The translations under genes and the position numbers were made by a program. Below, piece after piece: positions 16,489 to 25,472 of a stretch of DNA of 64,000 bases (the first letter of the stretch is position 1; each line of letters starts with the position of its first letter). This DNA comes from Arthrobacter koreensis. Its GTDB lineage: Bacteria; Actinomycetota; Actinomycetes; Actinomycetales; Micrococcaceae. The stretch covers positions 744,001-808,000 of the forward strand of contig NZ_WACG01000001.1 of NCBI RefSeq assembly GCF_009193255.1. Direction: 5' to 3'. The notes beneath the pieces are model-generated. The model made no database searches. It was given only the letters and a program-made list of their open reading frames with translations, and had not been told where the DNA came from.

Positions 16489-18102
16489 ATGACTGATCTG
16501 CAGAAGACCGAATTCGACTACATCGTCATCGGCGGAGGCTCCGCCGGGGCGGCGGTCGCCTCCCGGCTCAGCGAGGACACGTCCGTCGAGGTCGCCCTGA
16601 TAGAGGCCGGGCCGGATGACCGCGGGCTGGATGAAATCCTCCAGCTGGACCGCTGGATGGAGCTGCTCGAATCCGGCTACGACTGGGACTACCCGATCGA
16701 GCCGCAGGAAAACGGCAACTCGTTCATGCGCCACGCACGTGCCAAGGTCATGGGCGGCTGCTCAAGCCACAACTCCTGCATCGCTTTCTGGGCCCCGCGC
16801 GAGGACATTGATGAATGGGAATCACGGTTCGGCGCCGAGGGCTGGAACTCGGAAATGGCCTTCCGCCTGTTCAAGCAGCTGGAAAAGAACGAGGACGCCG
16901 GTCCTGACGCCCCGCACCACGGGGACAGCGGCCCGGTTCACCTCATGAACATTCCGCCGAGCGACCCCTGCGGCGTGGCCCTGCTGGATGCCTGCGAGCA
17001 GGCCGGCATTCCCCGCGTGAAGTTCAACACCGGTGAAACCGTCATCAACGGCGCGAACTTCTTCCAGATCAACCGCCGCGCGGACGGAACACGTTCGTCG
17101 TCGTCGGTTTCCTACATCCACCCGGTCATGGACCGGCCCAACTTCACCCTTCTGACGGACCTCCGTGCCCGTGAGCTGAAGTTCGACCAGGACAACCGCT
17201 GCACCGGCGTCGACGTGGTGGACGGGCAGTTCGCCCGCACCCACACACTCACGGCCCGGACGGAAGTGATCCTCTCCGCCGGCGCCATCGATTCCCCCAA
17301 GCTGCTGATGCTTTCGGGCATTGGCCCCGCGGCGCACCTGGCCGAACATGGGATCGACGTGCGCGTCGACTCCCCCGGCGTCGGAGAAAACCTGCAGGAC
17401 CACCCCGAGGGCGTCATCCAGTGGGAAGCGAAGCAGCCCATGCGCGAGTCCTCCACGCAATGGTGGGAAATCGGCATCTTCACGCCCACCGAAGACGGCC
17501 TGGACCGCCCGGACCTGATGTTCCACTATGGCTCCGTCCCCTTCGACATGCACACCCTGCGCCAGGGCTACCCCACCACGGAGAACGGCTTCTGCCTGAC
17601 TCCGAACGTGACCCACGCCCGTTCCCGCGGCACCGTGCGGCTGCGCAGCCGGGACTTCCGCGACAAGCCCATGGTGGACCCGCGGTACTTCACCGACCCG
17701 CATGACATGCGCGTGATGGTCTACGGCATCAGGAAGGCCCGCGAGATTGTGGCCTCGCCGGCCATGGCAGACTGGGCCGGCCGGGAACTCTACCCCGGGC
17801 CCGAGGTACAGACTGACGAGGAAATCACCGACTACATTCGGAAGACCCACAACACCGTCTACCACCCGGCTGGCACCGTCCGGATGGGAGCACCCGACGA
17901 CGCGTTGTCGCCGCTGGATCCGCAGCTGCGGGTCAAGGGCGTTACCGGACTGCGCGTAGCGGACGCTTCGGTCATGCCGGAGCTGACCACGGTCAATCCG
18001 AACATCACCACCATGATGATCGGCGAGCGCTGTGCCGAACTGGTCCGCGAAGCCCGCAGCGAATCTGTTTCGGCCACGGGGGCCGGGACCGCCGCACGCT
18101 AG
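16489..18102 (+). CDS. betA: Choline dehydrogenase, GMC oxidoreductase family
   Basis: FAD-dependent GMC oxidoreductase of 537 residues that would oxidise choline to betaine aldehyde. The Rossmann motif IVIGGGSAGAAVASRLSED lies at about residues 12-30. The second GMC signature appears as LSAGAIDSPKLLMLSGIGP. HNTVYHPAGTVRMG near residue 460 holds a conserved active-site His, and the C-terminus has DASVMPELTTVNPN. It starts five bases after betB and ends in a strong terminator. Glucose-methanol-choline relatives share these motifs; the operon makes choline the best substrate. Confidence 0.9.
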   Translation: MTDLQKTEFDYIVIGGGSAGAAVASRLSEDTSVEVALIEAGPDDRGLDEILQLDRWMELLESGYDWDYPIEPQENGNSFMRHARAKVMGGCSSHNSCIAFWAPREDIDEWESRFGAEGWNSEMAFRLFKQLEKNEDAGPDAPHHGDSGPVHLMNIPPSDPCGVALLDACEQAGIPRVKFNTGETVINGANFFQINRRADGTRSSSSVSYIHPVMDRPNFTLLTDLRARELKFDQDNRCTGVDVVDGQFARTHTLTARTEVILSAGAIDSPKLLMLSGIGPAAHLAEHGIDVRVDSPGVGENLQDHPEGVIQWEAKQPMRESSTQWWEIGIFTPTEDGLDRPDLMFHYGSVPFDMHTLRQGYPTTENGFCLTPNVTHARSRGTVRLRSRDFRDKPMVDPRYFTDPHDMRVMVYGIRKAREIVASPAMADWAGRELYPGPEVQTDEEITDYIRKTHNTVYHPAGTVRMGAPDDALSPLDPQLRVKGVTGLRVADASVMPELTTVNPNITTMMIGERCAELVREARSESVSATGAGTAAR

Positions 18103-18117
18103 CGGTCCTGCCAGCGA

Positions 18118-18155
18118 AGCGGACACGGGCGCCCGGCGCCTGTGTCCGCTTTTTT
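18118..18155 (+). terminator. Rho-independent terminator after betTBA
   Basis: AGCGGACACgGGCG pairs with CGCCtGTGTCCGCT and is followed directly by a run of T (about 18150-18155). It closes the choline operon. Confidence 0.9.
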
Positions 18156-18166
18156 GGCTCCGCCGG

Positions 18167-18172
18167 TACTCT
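18167..18172 (+). promoter_or_regulatory. -10 box, leaderless spacing, first PBP
   Basis: TACTCT, six bases, then ATG 18179. The same arrangement precedes the paralogue at 20193, which favours ATG 18179 over ATG 18173. Confidence 0.55.
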
Positions 18173-18178
18173 ATGCGG

Positions 18179-20125
18179 ATGGGGAAAAACCGCTGGCTTG
18201 CGTCCGTCCTGTCCGTCGCCGTATTGGGGATGACCCTTACGGCCTGCTCGGAGGAGGCCCCGTCCCCGGAGGAAGCAGCGAACACACTCGCTGAAGGCCT
18301 GGCGGAACTGGACGTCTCGGACAGCGTCTTTGTTGAATCCACGGCCGAGGAGGCCAATACCCGGCTTGCGGACTGGACCTCGGGAATGGACCCGCTGAAG
18401 CCGTCAGTCAGCGTGGCCTCGGTGGAAGAAACCGGCGACGGCGAGGCGGTTGCCACCCTGTCCTACGTCTGGGACGTCAATGCCTCAGACAATGACTACC
18501 GCTATGACACCACCGTCGCGCTGCAGCGCGGGACCGAAGACGAGTGGCAGGTCCGTTTCACTTCCACCGCAGTCCACCCGGACCTGGCGCCGGAGGACCA
18601 CCTGGTACGCGAGGTGTCGCCGGCTCCGCGCGGGAACATCCTCGGCGCCGACGGCGAGGTGCTGGTCACCGAACGTCCCGTGTGGCGGGTGGGGATCGAC
18701 AAGACCCGCATCACGGAGGCGGAGCTCGAACCCTCCGCCGCGGCGCTGGCCGAGTTCCTGGAACTGGACCCGGCACCGTTCACGGAGCAGGTCCTCGCAG
18801 CCGGACCCGAAGCCTTCGTGGAAGCCATTACACTCCGCCAGGACTCCGTCAGCCCCCCACCTGTTTTCCAGGCCGACGTCGCTGAAATCCCGGGTGCCGC
18901 CGCCCTGAACTCCACCCTGTCCCTCGCCCCCACCCGCACCTTCGCCCGTGCCCTGCTCGGTTCAGCCGGGGAAGCCACCGCCGAGCTCATCGAGAATTCC
19001 GACGGCGCGCTCTCCGCCGGTGACATCACAGGCCTTTCAGGCCTCCAGCGCGAATACGACGACCTGCTGCGCGGCACGGATTCAGTGACCATCGCAACCG
19101 CGACCCCTGACGACGTCCGCTCCGCTCCCCTCTTCCAGGACGCCGGCTCGAGCGGTGAGCTTCACACCACGCTGGACCCGGCGGTTCAAACACTCGCGGA
19201 ATCGGTACTGGAAGACGAACCCTCCGCCTCCGCGCTGGTTGCCATCCAGCCCTCTACGGGCAACGTCCTTGCCGTTGCCAACGGACCCGGCAGCCAGGGC
19301 CAGCAGACTGCCCTGCTTGGACAGTACGCCCCGGGATCCACGTTCAAACTGGCCACCACCCTGGCAATGCTTCGCTCCGGATCCACTCCCCAGGCCACGG
19401 TTGGCTGCCCGGCCGAGCTGAACGTGGACGGACGGAAGTTCAATAACGCCAGCACCTATCCCGCGCAGTTCCTAGGCGAAATCCCCCTGATCCAGGCCTT
19501 CGCCCAGTCCTGCAATACCGCGTTCATCAATGCGCGCGGCGATGTTTCCCAGGCCTCCCTTGCGGAGGCCGCCGGGAGCCTGGGCATTGGAATCGATTCC
19601 CCGATCGGCACGGGTGCCTACTTTGGTTCTGTCCCGGACAGTGCGGAGGGCACGGCACACGCTGCCTCAATGATCGGGCAGGGTCAGGTGCTCGTTTCCC
19701 CGTTCGCGCTGGCAGTAGCGGCCGCATCGATCGGCAACGGCAGCCGGGTCTCACCGGTGCTGGTCCAGGAATCGCCGACGCCGGAGACTGCATCGCCGTC
19801 GGCCTCCGCTTCACCGTCCGCAACCCAGCCCGGTGCAGCTCCGCTGACGGCTGAGGAGGCCGCGACGCTGCGCGAAATGATGCGTGCCGTGGTGACCGAC
19901 GGCGGTGTGCAGCTGCTGGGCTCCGTACTCGGAGAGCCGGTGCTCGCCAAGACCGGTACTGCCGAGTTCGGCAGCGACGTTCCGCCGCGCACGCACGCGT
20001 GGGTAGTGGCACTGCAGGGGGACCTCGCCGTCGCGCTGTTCATCGAAGAAGGCGAACTGGGCTCCACGTCCGGCGGACCGGTGATGAAGGCGTTCCTGGA
20101 CGGGCTGGCCGCAAGCGTCCAATAG
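18179..20125 (+). CDS. Lipoprotein penicillin-binding protein (transpeptidase), MecA-N/NTF2-like type
   Basis: A 648-residue class-B-type peptidoglycan transpeptidase. The N-terminus MGKNRWLASVLSVAVLGMT ends in the lipobox LTAC, so it is a lipoprotein rather than membrane-spanning. An NTF2-like domain (about 30-140) and dimerisation region (about 145-330) precede the transpeptidase domain. Active-site motifs are complete: STFK with Ser387 and Lys390, SCN at 444-446, and KTG starting at Lys591. It should cross-link murein outside the membrane and bind beta-lactams. The next gene is a diverged tandem copy. Confidence 0.9.
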   Translation: MGKNRWLASVLSVAVLGMTLTACSEEAPSPEEAANTLAEGLAELDVSDSVFVESTAEEANTRLADWTSGMDPLKPSVSVASVEETGDGEAVATLSYVWDVNASDNDYRYDTTVALQRGTEDEWQVRFTSTAVHPDLAPEDHLVREVSPAPRGNILGADGEVLVTERPVWRVGIDKTRITEAELEPSAAALAEFLELDPAPFTEQVLAAGPEAFVEAITLRQDSVSPPPVFQADVAEIPGAAALNSTLSLAPTRTFARALLGSAGEATAELIENSDGALSAGDITGLSGLQREYDDLLRGTDSVTIATATPDDVRSAPLFQDAGSSGELHTTLDPAVQTLAESVLEDEPSASALVAIQPSTGNVLAVANGPGSQGQQTALLGQYAPGSTFKLATTLAMLRSGSTPQATVGCPAELNVDGRKFNNASTYPAQFLGEIPLIQAFAQSCNTAFINARGDVSQASLAEAAGSLGIGIDSPIGTGAYFGSVPDSAEGTAHAASMIGQGQVLVSPFALAVAAASIGNGSRVSPVLVQESPTPETASPSASASPSATQPGAAPLTAEEAATLREMMRAVVTDGGVQLLGSVLGEPVLAKTGTAEFGSDVPPRTHAWVVALQGDLAVALFIEEGELGSTSGGPVMKAFLDGLAASVQ

Positions 20126-20180
20126 CTCTTCGGGCACCCGGTTTTCGGCCTTTCCAGTGCCATTTCCGCAGGCGCACGGC

Positions 20181-20186
20181 TAGCCT
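20181..20186 (+). promoter_or_regulatory. -10 box, leaderless spacing, PBP paralogue
   Basis: TAGCCT followed by six bases and ATG 20193, mirroring the promoter of the upstream paralogue. Confidence 0.55.
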
Positions 20187-20192
20187 TCCGGC

Positions 20193-21953
20193 ATGGGGAA
20201 GAACCGCCTTGCTGCTGCCGCCGCAGCCTTCTCAGTACTCGGCCTCGCGCTGGCCGGATGTTCTCCTGAAGAACGCCCTGGTCCGGAACAGTCCGTCGCC
20301 TCGCTGGCCGAGGGACTGTCCCGCCTGGACGTCACCGGAAACGAGTTCGCCGGGTCCACCGTCGAGGCGGTGAACGGGATGCTCGAGTACGAAGTCGCCG
20401 GCATGAACATCAACCCTTCCGTAACGGTCGCCAAGATCGACGAGGTTTCCTCCAATGAGGCCGTAGCCACCCTGAAGTATGTGTGGGACGTCAACGCGTC
20501 GCCGGAGGACTTCAGCTACGAAACCACGGTGACGCTAGAACGCGGCCCTGACACCGGGTGGCAGACGCGTTTCCGGTCCACCACCGTGCACCCGGATCTC
20601 CTACCCGGACAGCGGCTGGTCCGCAAGGCCAGCCCGCCGCCGCGTGCGGATATTCTCGGAGCGGGCGGATCAGTGCTGATGCGGCACTGGCCGGTGTGGC
20701 GTGTGGGCCTGGACAAATCGGTACTCGGCGCCCATGAGTACGCCTCCTCTGTCTTCTATCTATCCCTCTACCTGGGACTGGACGCGGACGCGCTTGCCGC
20801 AAAGGTCCAGGCGGCGGGACCTGATGCGTTCGTTGACGTTGTGACAGTGCGGCAGGACAAGGTTTCCCCGGCATTCGAAACGGACATCGCCACCATTCCG
20901 GGAGCCGCCGCCCTTGCCGAACGACGGGTGCTGGCCCCAAGCCCCGGTTTTGCGGCCGCACTGCTGGGAAGCGTGGGACCGGCAACCGAGGAAATGGCGG
21001 CTGACGGACCGCTGGCCAAGGGGGACTTGGCCGGGCTTTCCGGCCTCCAGGGTGAATACGACTCGCAGCTGCGTGGTTCGGACGCCGTCACGGTCCGCAT
21101 CCTGGACTCGGACAACTCCGCTTCGGCTCCGCTCTTCGAAGCCCCCTCAGAACCCGGCACAGCCCTTCAAACCACCCTTGACCCGGGAATCCAGTCCCGT
21201 GCGGATGCCGTCCTGGCTGACTCCCCCGGTGCATCGCTCGTGGCAGTCCAGCCGTCCACCGGCAACGTCCTGGCCGTCGCCGGCGGAACAGGGACGGACG
21301 GAACGCAACCCGCCCTGATGGGTGAGTATTCCCTCGGGACCGGGTTCGAACCCGTAAACGCCCTGGCCCGCCTGCGCTCGGGAGGATCCGGGGCGGCCGA
21401 CGCCGCTGCGCTCAGCGCTGCCGCCCAGTCGCTGGGACTGGGCATTACCTCGGGCCTGGGAACGCAGGCCTTCTACGGGGCAGTGCAGAACGGCTCCGAC
21501 GGAGCACAGCAGGCGGGTGCCCTCGCGGGCGGCGAAGTCCTGGCCTCTCCCCTTGCCGCAGCGGTTGCCGCGGCAACCGTTGCCCGTGGCGAACTGGTTT
21601 CACCGGTCCTGGTCCTCAACACGGAGGAGCCCGGAGGCGAAGGGGCAGGAACGCCGCCGTCGGGCACCGACGCAGCTCCCGCCATCAGCTCGAAGGAAGC
21701 CACATCACTGCGCAGCGCGCTGCGCGCCAATGTGGCCGATGCAGTTGACGGGGACGCGGTGGGAGCCCTGCAGTCTGTTTCCGGCGGGCCGGTCCTGGCA
21801 GCAGCAGGCACCGCCGAAACGGACGGTGAGAAGGCCGGCTTTGGCTGGGTGACGGCGGTCCAGGGAGACGTTGCACTGGCCGTGTTCGTCCAGGGCAGCA
21901 GCACGGATTCGGCAGCTTTGGCGGCTGCTTTCCTGGAGGGCCTGGCGGGCTAG
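20193..21953 (+). CDS. Catalytically inactive PBP-like lipoprotein, tandem paralogue
   Basis: A 586-residue paralogue of the preceding gene. It shares the MGKNR start, a lipobox (LAGC), and collinear NTF2-like and dimerisation regions (for example YVWDVNAS in both). The transpeptidase domain is degenerate. The STFK position reads TGFE (Thr383 to Glu386), the stretch of about 60-70 residues that holds SCN in the sister gene is missing, and KTG reads AAG near residue 537. The frame is intact and the C-terminal GTAE and VTAVQGDVALAVF parts are kept, so it looks like a maintained pseudoenzyme rather than a pseudogene. It may act as a scaffold or partner of the active copy. Confidence 0.85.
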   Translation: MGKNRLAAAAAAFSVLGLALAGCSPEERPGPEQSVASLAEGLSRLDVTGNEFAGSTVEAVNGMLEYEVAGMNINPSVTVAKIDEVSSNEAVATLKYVWDVNASPEDFSYETTVTLERGPDTGWQTRFRSTTVHPDLLPGQRLVRKASPPPRADILGAGGSVLMRHWPVWRVGLDKSVLGAHEYASSVFYLSLYLGLDADALAAKVQAAGPDAFVDVVTVRQDKVSPAFETDIATIPGAAALAERRVLAPSPGFAAALLGSVGPATEEMAADGPLAKGDLAGLSGLQGEYDSQLRGSDAVTVRILDSDNSASAPLFEAPSEPGTALQTTLDPGIQSRADAVLADSPGASLVAVQPSTGNVLAVAGGTGTDGTQPALMGEYSLGTGFEPVNALARLRSGGSGAADAAALSAAAQSLGLGITSGLGTQAFYGAVQNGSDGAQQAGALAGGEVLASPLAAAVAAATVARGELVSPVLVLNTEEPGGEGAGTPPSGTDAAPAISSKEATSLRSALRANVADAVDGDAVGALQSVSGGPVLAAAGTAETDGEKAGFGWVTAVQGDVALAVFVQGSSTDSAALAAAFLEGLAG

Positions 21954-22393
21954 CGGTAATACGGTCCCGGGTACGTACCGTAGGGAGCGTTGCGGTTGTA
22001 GGGCACCAGTCCGGAACCGGACGTAGGCACAATCCGCTTGCCCAGGGGCGTGAGGGAAATAGGGATCATCTTCAGGTTCGCGATGCCCAGCGGAATGCCG
22101 ATGATGCTGACGAACATGGGAATGGCGGTCAGCACATGGCCGATGGCAATCCAAATGCCGGCAAAAACCACCCAGATGACATTTCCTACGGTGGCCAGCA
22201 CTCCCGTTCCGCGGCCGCTGTCCACAACCGTGCGGCCGAAGGGCCACAGGGCATAGGACGCAATCCGGAATGAGGCTATGCCAAACGGGATGGTCACGAT
22301 GAGCAGGCAGCAGAGAATTCCGGCCAGGACATACCCCAGCGCCAGCCAGATGCCGCCGAACAGGAGCCAGATGACGTTCAGGATTGCCTTCAT
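21950..22393 (-). CDS. YccF-domain inner membrane protein
   Basis: A 147-residue membrane protein with two similar YccF halves: MKAILNVIWLLFGGIWLALG then IPFGIASFRIASYALWPFGR, and a second NVIWVVFAGIWIAIGH with IPLGIANLKMIPISLTPLG. About four hydrophobic segments. The C-terminal tail is rich in Tyr/Pro/Gly. Start chosen at the family N-terminus (ATG 22393); an in-frame ATG at 22411 adds six residues. The stop codon shares the tetranucleotide CTAG with the stop of the convergent PBP-like gene. Function unknown. Confidence 0.85.
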   Translation of the reverse strand: MKAILNVIWLLFGGIWLALGYVLAGILCCLLIVTIPFGIASFRIASYALWPFGRTVVDSGRGTGVLATVGNVIWVVFAGIWIAIGHVLTAIPMFVSIIGIPLGIANLKMIPISLTPLGKRIVPTSGSGLVPYNRNAPYGTYPGPYYR

Positions 22394-22464
22394 GGATCCA
22401 TTGTTCTCCATTTGGCCTGCGGAGTCACGGGCGGGGTGCTTACCTGCTCCGCCGTGCTTGTGCC

Positions 22465-22470
22465 TAGACT
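22465..22470 (+). promoter_or_regulatory. -10 box, leaderless spacing, PNPOx-like gene
   Basis: TAGACT, six bases, then ATG 22477; no Shine-Dalgarno. Confidence 0.55.
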
Positions 22471-22476
22471 GGGGAC

Positions 22477-22947
22477 ATGCCGCCAACCAAAGATGCAGGT
22501 GTACCCGTCGAACTCGGATCCAGCGACTGCTGGGACTACATCCGCCAGGCGTCCGTGGGGCGGCTGGCCGTGGTGGTCGAAGGACACCCGGATATTTTCC
22601 CCATCAACTTTGCCGTGGACCACGGAACCCTGGTTTTCCGTACCGCTGAGGGCACCAAGCTCGCCGCGGCACTGAACGGGTCCGCCGTTGCCTTCGAGGT
22701 CGACGGCTACGACGACCGGCTGGGCTACGCGTGGAGCGTCGTTGCCAAGGGCACGGCATCCCGGCTCGAGTCCATCGAGGATGTCCTGGATTCCGCCGAC
22801 CTTGAGCTTTTCCCCTGGCAGGCCGGGGAAAAGAACAACTTCATCCGGATTGTCCCGGCCGAGACCACCGGCCGGCGGTTCCTGATCAGCAACGCGGCAC
22901 GGCGGCACGTCCTCGAAGCCCGCCGCCGCCAGGCTCTCATCGAGTAG
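22477..22947 (+). CDS. Pyridoxamine 5'-phosphate oxidase-family protein
   Basis: A 156-residue split-barrel flavin-binding protein of the PNPOx_2 type: CWDYIRQASVGRLAVVVEGHPDIFPINFAVDHGTLVFRT and GSAVAFEVDGYD, then a GWSV-like YAWSVVAKGTA strand. Such proteins bind FMN or F420, but the substrate is unknown and a true PdxH role is unlikely because the C-terminal pyridoxal-binding part is absent. It is followed two bases later by the HutD-like gene. Confidence 0.82.
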   Translation: MPPTKDAGVPVELGSSDCWDYIRQASVGRLAVVVEGHPDIFPINFAVDHGTLVFRTAEGTKLAAALNGSAVAFEVDGYDDRLGYAWSVVAKGTASRLESIEDVLDSADLELFPWQAGEKNNFIRIVPAETTGRRFLISNAARRHVLEARRRQALIE

Positions 22948-22949
22948 GC

Positions 22950-23519
22950 ATGACGAATTCCCTGGTGCGGTTCGCATCCCTTCCTTCCCGCTCCTGGGGG
23001 TCGAATTCCGGCCGCGCCAAGGACCTGGCATTCGGACCGAAGGATTCAACCGGCGCTCCCCGATGGCGCCTGTCCGCTGCGACCGTAGAAAAGTCCGGGC
23101 CGTTCACCACGTTCCCCGGCGTCGACCGGATCACGGTCCCGGTGGAAGGCGAACTGCTGGTCCTGGACGTTGAGGGTACCGAGCACGCCATGGAACGTCT
23201 CCGGCCCCTGCGCTACCCGGGCGACGTCCCGGTTCAGGCGTCCCTGCCTACCGGCGAAGTTACCGTGCTTAACACCCTCGTTAACCGGGACAGCTTCGGT
23301 GCTGCGGTCATGGTGGTGGAACTGTCCAAGAAGAATTCTCCGTCCCTGGGGGCGGACCAGTTCCTGGTACTGCTGCAGGGCTCCGCCAAGGCTTTTTTAC
23401 CCGGCGAAGATGCTCCCGAAGACCTCGAGCTGCTGGACACAGTCGCCGGCGGCGCAGACCAGCCCAAGGTGTTTGGCCGCGGCTTTGCCGCCGTCGTCAG
23501 TTTCTATCCCCTCGGCTGA
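22950..23519 (+). CDS. HutD/Ves family cupin protein
   Basis: A 189-residue protein with the HutD/Ves pattern: WRLSAATVEKSGPFTTFPGVDRI, a LLVLDVEG strand, then RYPGDVPVQASLPTGEVTVLN. HutD is linked to histidine use in other bacteria, but no hut genes are present here, so the role is open. It immediately follows the PNPOx-like gene and is probably co-transcribed with it. Confidence 0.78.
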   Translation: MTNSLVRFASLPSRSWGSNSGRAKDLAFGPKDSTGAPRWRLSAATVEKSGPFTTFPGVDRITVPVEGELLVLDVEGTEHAMERLRPLRYPGDVPVQASLPTGEVTVLNTLVNRDSFGAAVMVVELSKKNSPSLGADQFLVLLQGSAKAFLPGEDAPEDLELLDTVAGGADQPKVFGRGFAAVVSFYPLG

Positions 23520-23577
23520 AGGCCCGTTCGCCGGGCGGGTAACGCCGGCACGTCTGGGCCGCGGAGCCCCGGCTGGC

Positions 23578-23583
23578 TAGTCT
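23578..23583 (+). promoter_or_regulatory. -10 box, leaderless spacing, HhH gene
   Basis: TAGTCT, six bases, then ATG 23590. Confidence 0.5.
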
Positions 23584-23589
23584 CGAACC

Positions 23590-23793
23590 ATGGGTAAATC
23601 CCCGACGTCGCTGGATGAGCTGCCGAGAATCGGCGCCCCTGCCTCGCGGGGCCTGGGAGCAGCCGGATTCACCGCCCTCCGGCAGCTCGCCGGAATGCGG
23701 CGGCAGGAACTGGCCCGCCTGCACGGTGTGGGCCCCAAGGCGCTGGATCTCATTGAAGCGGCCTTGAACGAGCACGGCCTCAAACTCGGATAG
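23590..23793 (+). CDS. Small helix-hairpin-helix protein
   Basis: A 67-residue protein made almost entirely of one helix-hairpin-helix unit: LPRIGAPASRGLGAAGFTALRQLAGMRRQELARLHGVGPKALDLIEAAL. The pattern resembles the RNA polymerase alpha C-terminal domain and other non-specific DNA-binding HhH folds. No catalytic domain is attached. It has its own -10 box and a terminator just after it. Binding of DNA is inferred from the fold. Confidence 0.75.
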   Translation: MGKSPTSLDELPRIGAPASRGLGAAGFTALRQLAGMRRQELARLHGVGPKALDLIEAALNEHGLKLG

Positions 23794-23826
23794 GCCCATG
23801 CCCTGACCGAAGCCGCCCCGTTAAAC

Positions 23827-23869
23827 AGGAAAGGCCCAGCAACCGAAAAACGGATGCAGGGCCTTTCCT
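23827..23869. terminator. Bidirectional hairpin between HhH gene and DEAD-box helicase
   Basis: AGGAAAGGCCC (23827-23837) pairs with GGGCCTTTCCT (23859-23869), loop of 21 bases, located between convergent genes. Confidence 0.75.
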
Positions 23870-23879
23870 AGCGTGCTTG

Positions 23880-25472
23880 TTAGCGTCCGCGGCGTTCGTT
23901 CGACGCCGGTGCCGATGCCCGGCGGGGACCGGCGGAGCGGGCGGGACGGCCGCTGCCTGACGGCGCAGCTGAGCGGGTGCCCGAACGGTGCGTGCCGGTT
24001 GCGGCGACGTCACCGGCGCGCTGCCCGGTGGCGGGACGGCGGTTGCGGCCCTGCGACGTTGCTGCCGCGGCCGCGCCGCGGCGTCCTTCTGGGCTGCGCT
24101 GGGCGCGGGGCGCATCGGAGGAAGCCGTGCGCTCAGCGGAGACGCGTCCGCGTCCACCTGCACCGCCGCGGCCACCGGCTCGGGTTCCGGAGCCTGAACG
24201 GGCCGCGCGCTTGCGCTGGGCGTTCGCCCCAGTGGACCGGCCGCCGCCCTGCTGCGGGGACTTTGCTGCCAGCTGGGCTGCACGGACGTGCGGTTCCACG
24301 ACGGCAGCACGTTCGCCCACGAGCTTGGCAATGGACGGTGAGTTGTGGGAGACCTTCTCCATCGAGACGTCGACGCCGGCAGCCTTCATCAGCTTGGACA
24401 CCTCGCCCTTCTGCTCGGGCAGGGTCACCGTAACCACGGTTCCGTCCGAGCCGGCACGCGCGGTGCGGCCGGAACGGTGCAGGTACGCCTTGTGCTCCGT
24501 GGGGGGATCGATGTGGACAACCAGCTCGACGTCGTTCACGTGGACGCCGCGGGCGGCGACGTCGGTGGCGACCAGGACGCGGACATCACCGGAGGCGAAC
24601 TCGGCCAGGTTCCGGTCACGGGCGTTCTGCGAAAGGTTGCCGTGCAGGTCCACGGCGGGGATGCCGCTGTCCGTGAGGAACTTGGCCATCTTGCGGGCGT
24701 GGTGCTTGGTGCGCATGAACATGATGCGGCGGCCCTGGCCGGAGGCCAGTTCCTTGACCAGCAGCTTCTTCGCCGTCTGGTCCTGGACCAGCAGCACGTG
24801 GTGTTCCATGGTGCTGACCGCGGCCTGCGGCTCGTCGACGGAGTGGGTCAGCGGGTTGGAGAGGTAGCGGCGCACCAGCTTGTCCACGCCGTTGTCCAGG
24901 GTGGCGGAGAACAGCAGGCGCTGGCCCTTTTCCGGAGTGCGGTCCAGCAGGCGCTGGACGACCGGAAGGAAGCCGAGGTCAGCCATGTGGTCTGCCTCGT
25001 CCAGGATGGTGATTTCAACGGATTCAAGGCTGATGATCTTCTGCTTCATCAGGTCCTCGAGGCGGCCCGGGCAGGCAATGACAATGTCTACGCCGGTGGC
25101 CAGTGCCTTTTCCTGGCGCTGCTGGGAAACGCCGCCGTAGATCACGGTGGTATTGAGGCCGAGCTCGGCTGCCAGGGGCTCAATCACGTTGTTGATCTGC
25201 GTGGCGAGTTCGCGGGTCGGTGCCAGCACCAGGCCCAGCGGGCGGTTCGGCCGGCGGCGGTAGGCGGCCTCGCCCTCAGCCAGGCGGGCAACGAGCGGAA
25301 GCGAGAAAGCAAGGGTCTTGCCGGAACCGGTGCGTCCGCGTCCCAGGACGTCCCGGCCCTTGAGGGTGTCCGGCAGGGTTTGCACCTGGATGGGGAACGG
25401 CTCGGCAATTCCCTGGGCAGAGAGAACAGAAACAAGCGCCTTGGGTACGCCAAGGGCAGCAAAAGTAGTCAT
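23880..25472 (-). CDS. DEAD-box RNA helicase
   Basis: A 530-residue ATP-dependent RNA helicase. Motifs in order: EPFPIQVQTLP (Q motif region), GRTGSGKT (I), PTRELATQI (Ia), DEADHMADLGF (II), SATLD (III), then DVAARGVHV and HRSGRTARAG (V-VI). The last 150 residues are Arg/Gly/Ala/Ser rich, an RNA-contacting tail. RhlE/DeaD-type enzymes act in ribosome assembly and cold growth. About 180 bases separate the start from a plausible promoter, so the mRNA may carry a long leader. Confidence 0.92.
   Translation of the reverse strand: MTTFAALGVPKALVSVLSAQGIAEPFPIQVQTLPDTLKGRDVLGRGRTGSGKTLAFSLPLVARLAEGEAAYRRRPNRPLGLVLAPTRELATQINNVIEPLAAELGLNTTVIYGGVSQQRQEKALATGVDIVIACPGRLEDLMKQKIISLESVEITILDEADHMADLGFLPVVQRLLDRTPEKGQRLLFSATLDNGVDKLVRRYLSNPLTHSVDEPQAAVSTMEHHVLLVQDQTAKKLLVKELASGQGRRIMFMRTKHHARKMAKFLTDSGIPAVDLHGNLSQNARDRNLAEFASGDVRVLVATDVAARGVHVNDVELVVHIDPPTEHKAYLHRSGRTARAGSDGTVVTVTLPEQKGEVSKLMKAAGVDVSMEKVSHNSPSIAKLVGERAAVVEPHVRAAQLAAKSPQQGGGRSTGANAQRKRAARSGSGTRAGGRGGAGGRGRVSAERTASSDAPRAQRSPEGRRGAAAAATSQGRNRRPATGQRAGDVAATGTHRSGTRSAAPSGSGRPARSAGPRRASAPASNERRGR

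Noticed and set aside
20193-21953. Pseudogene call for the PBP-like paralogue
   Set aside because: The frame is open over 586 codons with lipobox, promoter and conserved flanking domains. Only the catalytic residues are lost, which fits a pseudoenzyme better.
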